From Megalopta genalis (lineage: Eukaryota; Arthropoda; Insecta; Hymenoptera; Halictidae), in NCBI RefSeq assembly GCF_051020955.1, contig NW_027476847.1:62001-126000 (forward strand): a DNA stretch of 64,000 bases. The letters run 5' to 3'. This document shows positions 37,863-50,290 of the stretch, piece after piece (positions within the stretch are counted from its first letter, which is position 1; the number at the start of each line of letters is the position of its first letter). Both the position numbers and the translations under genes were made by a program. The notes under the pieces were generated by a model. It did no database searches. It worked only from the letters and a program-made list of their open reading frames with translations, and was not told where the DNA came from.

Positions 37863-40463
37863 ATTTCGCTTCAATTACTTGCGATATAAGTGATATAGCT
37901 TCAAATGCAGGCGAAACAAACGCGTTAGCTTCAAATCCATTCGAAACACATGATGTAGCTTCAAATCAATGCGATGTAGAAGGTTTAGCTTCAAATCCGT
38001 GCGAAACAAATGATTTCGCTTCAAATACTTGCGATATAAGTGATATAGCTTCAAATGCTGGCGATATAAACGAGTTAGCTTCAAATCCATGCGAAACAAA
38101 TGATATTGCTTCAAATACTTGCGATATAAGTAATATAGCTTTAAATTTCCGGCGAAATAATCGAGTTAGCTTCAAATCCAAGCGAAGCACATGATGTAGC
38201 TTCAAATCAATACGATGTAGGAGGTTTAGCTTCAAATCCATGCGAAACCAATGATTTCGCTTCAATTACTTGCGATATGAGTGATATAGCTTCAAATGCA
38301 AGCGAAACAAACGCGTTAGCTTCAAATCCATGCGAAACACATGATGTTGCTTCAAATCAATGCGATGTAGAAGGTTTAGCTTCAAATCCATGCGAAACAA
38401 ATGATTTAGCTTCAAGTACGAGCGATATAAGTGATATAGTTTCAAATTCTGGCGAAATAATCGAGTTAGCTTCAAATCCATGCTAGACACATGATGTAGC
38501 TTCAAATCAATGCGATGTAGAAGGTTTAGCTTCCAATCCGTGCGACACAAATGATTTCGCTTCAAATACTTGTGATATAAGTGATATTGTTTCAAATTAT
38601 GGCGAAATAATCGAGTTAGCTTCAAATCCATGCGAAACACATGATGTAGTATCAAATCAATGCGATGTAGATTATTTAGCTTCAAATCCAGGCTAGACGA
38701 ATTATTTAGCTTCAAATACTTGCGATATAAGTGATATAGCTTCAAATGCTGACGAAATAAACGAGATAGCTTCAAATCCATGCGAGACACATGATGTAGC
38801 TTCAAATCAATGCGATGTAGAAGGTTTAGCTTCAAATCCATGCGAAACAATTGATTTCGCTTCAGTTACTTGCGATATAAGTGATATAGCTTCAAATGCA
38901 GGCGAAACAAACGCGTTAGCTTCAAATCCATGCGAAACACATGATGTAGCTTCAAATCAATGCGATGTAGAAGGATTAGCTTCAAATCCATGCGACACAA
39001 ATGATTTCGCTTCAATTACTTGCGTTATAAGTGATACAGCTACAAATGCTGGCGAAATAAACGTGTTAGCTTCAAATCCATGCGAAACACATGATGTAGG
39101 TTCAAATCAATGCGATGTAGAAAGATTAGCTTCAAATCAATGCAAAACACATGATGTAGCTTCAAATCAATGCGATGTAGAAGGTTTAGCTTCAAATTCC
39201 TGCGAAACAAATGATTTAGCTTCAAATACTTGCCATATACGTGATATAGCTTCAAATGCAGGCGAAACAAATGACTTAGCTTCAATTACAAGCGATATAA
39301 GTGATATAGCTTCATATGCTGTCGAAATAATCGAGTTAGCTTGAAATACATGCGAAACACACGATGTAGCTTCAAATCAATGCGATGTAGAAGGTGTAGC
39401 TTCTTATCCCTGCGAAACAAATGATTTAGCTTCAAATACTTGCGATATAAGTGATATAGCTTCAAATGCTGGCGAAATAAACGAGTTAGCTTCAAATCCA
39501 TGCGAAACAAATGATTTCGTTTCAATTACTTGCGATATAAGTGTTATAGCTTCAAATGCTGGCGGAATAAACGAGTTAGCTTCAAATCCATGCGAAACAA
39601 ATGATTTAGCTTCAAATACTTGCGATATAAGTGATATAGCTTCAAATGCTGGCGGAATAAACGAGTTAGCTTCAAATCCATGCGAAACAAATGATTTAGC
39701 TTCAAATACTTGCGATATAAGTGATATAGCTTCAAATGCAGGCGAAATAAACGAGTTAGCTCCAACTCCATGCGAAACCCACGATGTAGCTTCAAATCAA
39801 TGCGATGTAGAAGGTTCAGCTACAAATCCATGTGAAACAAATGATTTAGATTCAAATACTTGCGATATAAGTGATATAGCTTCAAATGCTGGCTAAATAA
39901 ACGAGATAGCTTCAAATCCATGCGAAACACATGATGAAGCTTCAAATCAATGCGATGTATAAGGTTTAGCTTCAAATCCATTCGAAACAAATGATTTAGC
40001 TTCAATTACTTGCGATATAAGTGATATAGCTTCATATGCTGGCGAAATAAACGAGTTAGCTTCAAATCCATGCGAAACAAATGATTTAGCTTCAAATACT
40101 TGCGATATAAGTGATATAGCTTCAAATGCTGGCGGAATAAACGAGTTAGCTTCAAATCCATGCGAAACAAATGATTTAGATTCAAATACTTGCGATATAA
40201 GTGATATAGCTTCAAATGCTGACGAAATAAACGAGATAGCTTCAAATCCATGCGAGACACATGATGTAGCTTCAAATCAATGCGATGTAGAAGTTTTAGC
40301 TTCAAATCCATGCGAAACAATTGATTTCGCTTCAATTACTTGCGATATAAGTGATATAGCTTCAAATGCAGGCGAAACAAACGCGTTAGCTTCAAATCCA
40401 TGCGAAACGCATGATGTAGCTTCAAATCAATGTGATGTAGAAGGTTTAGCTTCAAATCCATGA

Positions 40464-41723
40464 GAAACAAATGATTTCGCTTCAGTTACTTGCGATATAA
40501 GTGATATAGCTTCAAATGCAGGCGAAGCAAACGCGTTAGCTTCAAATCCATGCGAAACACATGATGTAGCTTCAAATCAATGCGATGTAGAAGGTTTAGC
40601 TTCAAATCCATACATAACAAATGATTTCGTTTCAATTACTTGCGATATAAGTGATATATCTTCAACTGCAAGCGAAACAAACGCGTTAGCTTCAAATCCA
40701 TGCGAAACACATGATGTAGCTTCAAATCAATGCGATGTAGATGGTTTAGCTACAAATCCATGCGAAACAAATGATTTAGCTTCAAATACGAGCGATATAA
40801 GTGATATAGTTTCAAATTCTGGCGAAATAATCGAGTTAGCTTCAAATCCATGCGAGACACATGATGTAGCTTCAAATCAATGCGATGTAGAAGGATTAGC
40901 TTCAAATCCATGCGACACAAATGATTTCGCTTCAATTACTTGCGATATAAGTGATACAGCTTCAAATGCTGGCGAAATAAACGAGTTACCTTCAAATCCA
41001 TGCGAAACACATGATGTAGCTTCAAATCAATGCGATGTAGATTATTTAGCTTCAAATCCAGGTGAGACAAATTATTTAGCTGCAAATACTTGCGATATAA
41101 GTAATATAGCTACAAATGCTGGCGAAATAAACGAGTTAGCTTCAAATCCATGCGAAAAACATGATGTAGGTTCAAATCAATGCGATGTAGAAAGATTAGC
41201 TTCAAATCAATGCGAAACACATGATGTAGCTTCAAATCAATGCGATGTAGAAGGTTTAGCTTCAAATTCCTGCGAAACAAATGATTTAGCTTCAAATACT
41301 TGCCATATACGTGATATAGCTTCAAATGCAGGCGAAACAAATAATTTAGCTTCAATTACAAGCGATATAAGTGATATAGCTTCATATGCTGTCGAAATAA
41401 TCGAGTTAGCTTCATATCCATGCGAGACACATGATGTAGCTTCAAATCAATACGATGTAGGAGGTTTAGCTTCAAATCCATGCGAAACCAATGATTTCGC
41501 TTCAATTACTTGCGATATGAGTGATATAGCTTCAAATGCAAGCGAAACAAACGCGTTAGCTTCAAATCCATGCGAAACACATGATGTTGCTTCAAATCAA
41601 TGCGATGTAGAAGGTTTAGCTTCAAATCCATGCGAAACAAATGATTTAGCTTCAAGTACGAGCGATATAAGTGATATAGTTTCAAATTCTGGCGAAATAA
41701 TCGAGTTAGCTTCAAATCCATGC
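40464..41723 (+). other. 420-codon stop-free + frame
   Basis: Open in the gct frame between tga at 40,461-40,463 and tag at 41,724-41,726. The only in-frame ATG is in the gatatgagt D variant at 41,517, which would give just 69 codons. The content is decapeptide repeats throughout. This is the same frame as 30,321-31,490 and 34,493-35,662, extended because the downstream segment differs. It is very likely a by-product of the repeat length being a multiple of three. Confidence 0.2.
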
Positions 41724-42753
41724 TAGACACATGATGTAGCTTCAAATCAATGCGATGTAGAAGGTTTAGCTTCCAATCCGTGCGACACAAATGATTTCGC
41801 TTCAAATACTTGTGATATAAGTGATATTGTTTCAAATTATGGCGAAATAATCGAGTTAGCTTCAAATCCATGCGAAACACATGATGTAGTATCAAATCAA
41901 TGCGATGTAGATTATTTAGCTTCAAATCCAGGCTAGACGAATTATTTAGCTTCAAATACTTGCGATATAAGTGATATAGCTTCAAATGCTGACGAAATAA
42001 ACGAGATAGCTTCAAATCCATGCGAGACACATGATGTAGCTTCAAATCAATGCGATGTAGAAGGTTTAGCTTCAAATCCATGCGAAACAATTGATTTCGC
42101 TTCAGTTACTTGCGATATAAGTGATATAGCTTCAAATGCAGGCGAAACAAACGCGTTAGCTTCAAATCCATGCGAAACACATGATGTAGCTTCAAATCAA
42201 TGCGATGTAGAAGGTTTAGCTTCAAATCCATACATAACAAATGATTTCGCTTCAATTACTTGCGATATAAGTGATATAGCTTCAACTGCAAGCGAAACAA
42301 ACGCGTTAGCTTCAAATCCATGCGAAACACATGATGTAGCTTCAAATCAATGCGATGTAGAAGGTTTAGCTTCAAATCCATGCGAGACACATGATGTAGC
42401 TTCAAATCAATGCGATGTAGTAGGTTTAGCTTCAAATCCATGCGAAACAAATGATTTCGCTTCAATTACTTGCGATATAAGTGATATAGCTTCAAATGCA
42501 GGCGAAACAAACGCGTTAGCTTCAAATCCATGCGAGACACATGATGTAGCTTCAAATCAATGCGATGTAGAAGGTTTAGCTTCAAATCCATGCGAAACAA
42601 ATGATTTAGATTCAAATACTTGCGATATAAGTGATATAGCTTCAAATGCTGACGAAATAAACGAGATAGCTTCAAATCCATGCGAGACACATGATGTAGC
42701 TTCAAATCAATGCGATGTAGAAGTTTTAGCTTCAAATCCATGCGAAACACTTG

Positions 42754-43473
42754 ATTTCGCTTCAATTACTTGCGATATAAGTGATATAGCTTCAAATGCA
42801 GGCGAAACAAACGCGTTAGCTTCAAATCCATGCGAAACGCATGATGTAGCTTCAAATCAATGTGATGTAGAAGGTTTAGCTTCAAATCCGTGAGAAATAA
42901 ATGATTTCGCTTCAGTTACTTGCGATATAAGTGATATAGCTTCAACTGCAAGCGAAACAAACGCGTTAGCTTCAAATCCATGCGAAACACATGATGTAGC
43001 TTCAAATCAATGCGATGTAGAAGGTTTAGCTTCAAATCCATGCGAGACACACGATGTAGCTTCAAATCAATGCGATGTAGTAGGTTTAGCTTCAAATCCA
43101 TGCGAAACAAATGATTTCGCTTCAATTACTTGCGATATAAGTGATATAGCTTCAAATGCAGGCGAAACAAACGCGTTAGCTTCAAATCCATTCGAAACAC
43201 ATGATGTAGCTTCAAATCAATGCGATGTAGAAGGTTTAGCTTCAAATCCATACATAACAAATGATTTCGCTTCAATTACCTGCGATATAAGTGATATAGC
43301 TTCAACTGCAAGCGAAACAAACGCGTTAGCTTCAAATCCATGCGAAACACATGATGTAGCTTCAAATCAATGCGATGTAGAAGGTTTAGCTTCAAATCCA
43401 TGCGAGACACATGATGTAGCTTCAAATCAATGCGATGTAGTAGGTTTAGCTTCAAATCCATGCGAAACAAATG
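42754..43473. repeat. Pair of related 360-bp segments
   Basis: Two consecutive 360-bp segments (42,754-43,113 and 43,114-43,473) related to the doublets at 32 and 37 kb. They are less alike: the first has ccgtgagaaataaatg and the second catacataacaaatg. Neither has the gatgaagaagg variant, so this pair formed separately or was partly converted. Confidence 0.7.
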
Positions 43474-45529
43474 ATTTCGCTTCAATTAATTGCGATATAA
43501 GTGATATAGCTTCAAATGCAGGCGAAACAAACGCGTTAGCTTTAAATCCATGCGAGACACATGATGTAGCTTCAAATCAATGCGATGTAGAAGGATTAGC
43601 TTCAAATCCATGCGACACAAATGATTTCGCTTCAATTACTTGCGATATAAGTGATACAGCTACAAATGCTGGCGAAATAAACGAGTTAGCTTCAAATCCA
43701 TGCGAAACACATGATGTAGGTTCAAATCAATGCGATGTAGAAAGATTAGCTTCAAATCAATGCAAAACACATGATGTAGCTTCAAATCAATGCGATGTAG
43801 AAGGTTTAGCTTCAAATTCCTGCGAAACAAATGATTTAGCTTCAAATACTTGCCATATACGTGATATAGCTTCAAATGCAGGCGAAACAAATGACTTAGC
43901 TTCAATTACAAGCGATATAAGTGATATAGCTTCATATGCTGTCGCAATAATCGAGTTAGCTTGAAATACATGCGAAACACACGATGTAGCTTCAAATCAA
44001 TGCGATGTAGAAGGTGTAGCTTCTTATCCCTGCGAAACAAATGATTTAGCTTCAAATACTTGCGATATAAGTGATATAGTTTCAAATTCTGGCGAAATAA
44101 TCGAGTTAGCTCCAAATCCATGCGAGACACATGATGTAGCTTCAAATCAATGCGATGTAGAAGGTTTAGCTTCAAATCCATGGGAAACAAATGATTTAGC
44201 TTCAAGTACGAGCGATATAACTGATATAGTTTCAAATTCTGGCGAAATAATCGAGTTAGCTTCAAATCCATGCGAGACACATGATATAGCTTCAAATCAA
44301 TGCGATGTAGAAGGTTTAGCTTCCAATCCGTGCGACACAAATGATTTCGCTTCAAATACTTGTGATATAAGTGATATTGTTTCAAATTATGGCGAAATAA
44401 TCGAGTTAGCTTCAAATCCGTGCGAAACACATGATGTAGCATCAAATCAATGCGATGTAGATTATTTAGCTTCAAATCCAGGCTAGACGAATTATTTAGC
44501 TTCAAATACTTTGCGATATAAGTAATATAGCTTCAAATGCTGGCGGAATAAACGAGTTAGCTTCAAATCCATGCGAAACACATGATGTAGCTTCAACTCA
44601 ATGCGATGTAGAAAGATTAGCTTCAAATCCATGCGAAATACATGATGTAGGTTCAAATCAATGCGATGTAGAAAGATTAGCTTCAAATCCATGCGAAACA
44701 CATGATGTAGCTTCAAATCAATGCGATGTAGTTTGTTTAGCTTCAAATCCATGCGAAACAAATGATTTAGATTCAAATACTTGCGATATAAGTGATATAG
44801 TTTCAAATTCTGGCGAAATAATCGAGTTAGCTTCAAATCCATGCGAGACACATGATGTAGCTTCAAATCAATGCGATGTAGAAGGTTTAGCTTCAAATCC
44901 ATACGAAAGAAATGATTTCGCTTCAATTACTTGCGTTATTTGTGATATAGCTTCAAATGCTGGCAAAATAGACGAGTTACCTTCAAATCCATGCGAAACA
45001 CTTGAAATACCTTCAAATCAATGCGATGTAGTTGATTTAGATTCAAATCCATGCGAAACAAATGATTTAGCTTCAAATACTTGCGATATAAGTGATATAG
45101 CTTCAAGTGCTGGCGAAATAAACGAGTTAGCTTCAAATCCATGCGAAACAAATGATTTCGCTTCAATTACTTGCGATATAAGTGTTATAGCTTCAAATGC
45201 TGGCGAAATAAACGAGTTAGCTCCAACTCCATGCGAAACCCACGATGTAGCTTCAAATCAATGCGATGTAGAAGGTTCAGCTACAAATCCATGTGAAACA
45301 AATGATTTAGCTTCAAATACTTGCGATATAAGTGATATAGCTTCCAATGCTGGCTAAATAACCGAGGTAGCTTCAAATCCACGCGAAACACATGATGTAG
45401 CTTCAAATCAATGCGATGTATAAGGTTTAGCTTCAAATCCATGCGAAACAAATGATTTAGCTTCAATTACTTGCGATATAAGTGATATAGCTTCAAATGC
45501 TGGCGAAATAAACGAGTTAGCTTGAAATC

Positions 45530-46077
45530 CATGCGAAACACATGATGTAGCTTCAAATCAATGCGATGTAGAAGGTTTAGCTTCAAATCCATACGAAAGA
45601 AATGATTTCGCTTCAATTACTTGCGATATAAGTGATATAGCTTCAAATGCTGGCGGAATAAACGAGTTAGCTTCAAATCCATGCGACGTAGAAGATTTAG
45701 CTTCAAATCCATGCGTAACAAATGATTTAGCTTGAAATACTTGCGATATAAGTGATATAGCTTCAAATGCTGGCGAAATAAACGAGTCAGCTTCAAATCC
45801 ATGCGAAACAAATGATTTTGCTTCAAATACCTGCGATATAAGTAATATAGCTTCAAATTCTGGCGAAATAATCGAGTTAGCTTCAAATCCAAGAGAAGCA
45901 CATGATGTAGCTCAAATCAATGCGATGTAGAAGGTTTAGCTTCAAATCCATGCGAAACAAATGATTCCGCTTCAATAACTTGCGATATAAGTGACAAAGC
46001 TTCAAACGCAGGCGAAACAAACACGTTAGCTTCAAATCCATGCGAAACACATGATGTAGCTTCAAATCAATGCGATG
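45530..46077. repeat. Block IV duplicated segment, copy 1
   Basis: Matches 46,399-46,946 at offset 869 (29 monomers minus one base). Landmarks are catgcgacgtagaagattta, catgcgtaac, gcttgaaatacttg, catacctgcg-type D (aatacctgcg), ccaagagaagcac and gtgacaaagcttcaaacg. Confidence 0.82.
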
Positions 46078-46318
46078 TATAAGGTTTAGCTTCAAATCCA
46101 TGCGAAACAAATGATTTAGCTTCAATTACTTGCGATATAAGTGATATAGCTTCAAATGCTGGCGAAATAAACGACTTAGCTTGAAATCCATGCGAAACAC
46201 ATGATGTAGGTTCAAATCAATGCCAGGTAGAAAGATTAGCATCAAATCCAAGCGAAACACATGATGTAGCTTCAAATCAATGCGATGTAGATTATTTAGC
46301 TTCAAATCCAGGTGTGAC

Positions 46319-47697
46319 AAATTATTTAGCTTGAAATACTTGCGATATAAGTAATATAGCTACAAATGCAGGCGAAACAAACGCGTTAGCTTCAAATCCA
46401 TGCGAAACACATGATGTAGCTTCAAATCAATGCGATGTAGAAGGTTTAGCTTCAAATCCATACGAAAGAAATGATTTCGCTTCAATTACTTGCGATATAA
46501 GTGATATAGCTTCAAATGCTGGCGGAATAAACGAGTTAGCTTCAAATCCATGCGACGTAGAAGATTTAGCTTCAAATCCATGCGTAACAAATGATTTAGC
46601 TTGAAATACTTGCGATATAAGTGATATAGCTTCAAATGCTGGCGAAATAAACGAGTCAGCTTCAAATCCATGCGAAACAAATGATTTTGCTTCAAATACC
46701 TGCGATATAAGTAATATAGCTTCAAATTCTGGCGAAATAATCGAGTTAGCTTCAAATCCAAGAGAAGCACATGATGTAGCTCAAATCAATGCGATGTAGA
46801 AGGTTTAGCTTCAAATCCATGCGAAACAAATGATTCCGCTTCAATAACTTGCGATATAAGTGACAAAGCTTCAAACGCAGGCGAAACAAACACGTTAGCT
46901 TCAAATCCATGCGAAACACATGATGTAGCTTCAAATCAATGCGATGTAGAAGGTTTAGCTTCAAATCCATACGAAAGAAATGATTTCGCTTCAATTACTT
47001 GCGATATTTGTGATATAGCTTCAAATGCTGGCAAAATAGACGAGTTACCTTCAAATCCATGCGAAACACTTGAAATACCTTCAAATCAATGCGATGTAGA
47101 TGATTTAGATTCAAATCCATGCTAAACAAATGATTAAGCTTCAAATACTTGCGATATAAGTGATATAGCTTCAAATGCTGGCGAAATAAACGAGTTAGCT
47201 TCAAATCCATGCGAAACAAATGATTTCGTTTCAATTACTTGCGATATAAGTGTTATAGCTTCAAATGCTGGCGAAATAAACGAGTTACCTTCAAATCCAA
47301 GCGGAGCACATGATGTAGATTCAAATCAATGCGACGTAGAAGGTGTAACTTCAAATCCATGGGAAACAAATGATTTAGCTTCAAATACTTGCGATATAAG
47401 TGATATAGCTTCAAATGCTGGCGGAATAAACGAGTTAGCTTCAAATCCATGCGAAACAAATGATTTAGCTTCAAATACTTGCGATATAAGTGATATAGCT
47501 TCAAATGCTGGCGGAATAAACGAGTTAGCTTCAAATCCATGCGAAACAAATGATTTAGCTTCAAATACTTGCGATATAAGTGATATAGCTTCAAATGCTG
47601 GCGAAATAAACGAGTTAGCTCCAACTCCATGCGAAACCCACGATGTAGCTTCAAATCAATGCGATGTAGAAGGTTCAGCTACAAATCCATGTGAAAC
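46319..47697. repeat. 1,379-bp tandem duplication, left copy
   Basis: Runs from attatttagc with acttgcgatataagtaatat to ccatgtgaaacaaatt and is repeated from 47,698. The offset stays at 1,379 across the whole length. Private changes here are gcttgaaatac at the start, gctaaacaaatgattaagc near 47,120 and catgggaaac near 47,360. It contains a C-D-E trimer subarray at 47,348-47,617. Confidence 0.87.
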
Positions 47698-49076
47698 AAA
47701 TTATTTAGCTTCAAATACTTGCGATATAAGTAATATAGCTACAAATGCAGGCGAAACAAACGCGTTAGCTTCAAATCCATGCGAAACACATGATGTAGCT
47801 TCAAATCAATGCGATGTAGAAGGTTTAGCTTCAAATCCATACGAAAGAAATGATTTCGCTTCAATTACTTGCGATATAAGTGATATAGCTTCAAATGCTG
47901 GCGGAATAAACGAGTTAGCTTCAAATCCATGCGACGTAGAAGATTTAGCTTCAAATCCATGCGTAACAAATGATTTAGCTTGAAATACTTGCGATATAAG
48001 TGATATAGCTTCAAATGCTGGCGAAATAAACGAGTCAGCTTCAAATCCATGCGAAACAAATGATTTTGCTTCAAATACTTGCGATATAAGTAATATAGCT
48101 TCAAATTCTGGCGAAATAATCGAGTTAGCTTCAAATCCAAGCGAAGCACATGATGTAGCTCAAATCAATGCGATGTAGAAGGTTTAGCTTCAAATCCATG
48201 CGAAACAAATGATTCCGCTTCAATTACTTGCGATATAAGTGACAAAGCTTCAAACGCAGGCGAAACAAACACGTTAGCTTCAAATCCATGCGAAACACAT
48301 GATGTAGCTTCAAATCAATGCGATGTAGAAGGTTTAGCTTCAAATCCATACGAAAGAAATGATTTCGCTTCAATTACTTGCGATATTTGTGATATAGCTT
48401 CAAATGCTGGCAAAATAGACGAGTTACCTTCAAATCCATGCGAAACACTTGAAATACCTTCAAATCAATGCGATGTAGATGATTTAGATTCAAATCCATG
48501 CGAAACAAATGATTTAGCTTCAAATACTTGCGATATAAGTGATATAGCTTCAAATGCTGGCGAAATAAACGAGTTAGCTTCAAATCCATGCGAAACAAAT
48601 GATTTCGTTTCAATTACTTGCGATATAAGTGTTATAGCTTCAAATGCTGGCGAAATAAACGAGTTACCTTCAAATCCAAGCGGAGCACATGATGTAGATT
48701 CAAATCAATGCGACGTAGAAGGTGTAACTTCAAATCCATGCGAAACAAATGATTTAGCTTCAAATACTTGCGATATAAGTGATATAGCTTCAAATGCTGG
48801 CGGAATAAACGAGTTAGCTTCAAATCCATGCGAAACAAATGATTTAGCTTCAAATACTTGCGATATAAGTGATATAGCTTCAAATGCTGGCGGAATAAAC
48901 GAGTTAGCTTCAAATCCATGCGAAACAAATGATTTACCTTCAAATACTTGCGATATAAGTGATATAGCTTCAAATGCTGGCGAAATAAACGAGTTAGCTC
49001 CAACTCCATGCGAAACCCACGATGTAGCTTCAAATCAATGCGATGTAGAAGGTTCAGCTACAAATCCATGTGAAAC
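47698..49076. repeat. 1,379-bp tandem duplication, right copy
   Basis: Second copy of 46,319-47,697, with the acttgaaatacc A variant, ccaagcggagcac and a C-D-E trimer subarray at 48,727-48,996. Private changes include gatttaccttc near 48,936. 1,379 is 46 monomers minus one base; the missing base is in gtagctcaaatc. Confidence 0.87.
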
Positions 49077-49353
49077 AAATGATTTAGATTCAAATACTTG
49101 CGATATAAGTGATATAGCTTCAAATGCTGGCGAAATAAACGAGTTAGCTTCAAATCCATGCGAGACACATGATGTAGCTTCAAATCAATGCGATGTAGAA
49201 AGATTAGCTTGAAATCAATGCGAAGCACATGATGTAGCTTCAAATCAATGCGATGTAGAAGGTTTAGCTTCAAATTCCTGCGAAACAAATGATTTAGCTT
49301 CAAATATTTGCCATATACGTGATATAGCTTCAAATGCAGGCGAAACAAATGAT

Positions 49354-50290
49354 TTAGCTTCAAATACAAGCGATATAAGTGATATAGCTTCATATGCTGT
49401 CGAAATAATCGAGTTAGCTTGAAATCCATGAGAAACACACGATGTAGCTTCAAATCAAAGCGATGTAGAAGGTTTAGCTTCAAATCCATGAGAAACAAAT
49501 GATTTCGCTTCAGTTACTTGCGATATAAGTGATATAGATTCAAATGCAGGCGAAACAAACTAATTAGCTTCAAATCCATGCGAAACACATGATGTAGCTT
49601 CAAATCAATACGATGTAGTTTGTTTAGCTTCAAATCCATGCGAAACAAATGATTTAGATTCAAATACTTGCGATATAAGTGATATAGCTTCAAATGCTGA
49701 CGAAATAAACGAGATAGCTTCAAATCCATGCGAGACACATGATGTAGCTTCAAATCAATGCGATGTAGAAGGTTTAGCTTCAAATCCATGCGAAACAATT
49801 GATTTCGCTTCAATTACTTGCGATATAAGTGATATAGCTTCAAATGCAGGCGAAACGAACGCGTTAGCTTCAAATCCATGCGAAACGCATGATGTAGCTT
49901 CAAATCAATGTGATGTAGAAGGTTTAGCTTCAAATGCATGAGAAACAAATGATTTCGCTTCAGTTACTTGCGATATAAGTGATATAGATTCAAATGCAGG
50001 CGAAACAAACGCATTAGCTTCAAATCCATGCGAAACACATGATGTAGCTTCAAATCAATGCGATGTAGAAGGTTTAGCTTCAAATCCATACATAACAAAT
50101 GATTTCGCTTCAATTACTTGCGATATAAGTGATATAGCTTCAACTGCAAGCGAAACAAACGCGTTAGCTTCAAATCCATGCGAAACACATGATGTAGCTT
50201 CAAATCAATGCGATGTAGATTATTTAGCTTCAAATCCAGGTGAGACAAATTATTTAGCTTCAAATACTTGCGATATAAGTAATATAGCTT
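49354..50290. repeat. 0.94-kb duplicated segment, copy 1 (partner 54,155-55,085)
   Basis: Matches the later segment at offset 4,801. Shared rare variants are catgagaaacacacg, aatcaaagcgatg, gaaacaaactaattagc, aatacgatgtagtttg and aaatgcatgagaaac. This copy has full-length aaat in places where the partner has lost an a. Confidence 0.82.

Larger units (their letters stand above)
36495..42765. repeat. Super-repeat unit 3 (6,271 bp)
   Basis: Third copy of the anchor-led unit. The anchor differs only slightly from unit 2, for example gttccaaattatagcg for gtttcaaattatagcg near 36,670. It contains a 360-bp doublet (37,143-37,862), one 1,351-bp core (about 37,635-38,920), a single shortened 990-bp element (about 39,030-39,790) and the stretch matching 34-36 kb. 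After 42,766 the order jumps and no fourth full anchor follows. Confidence 0.8.
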
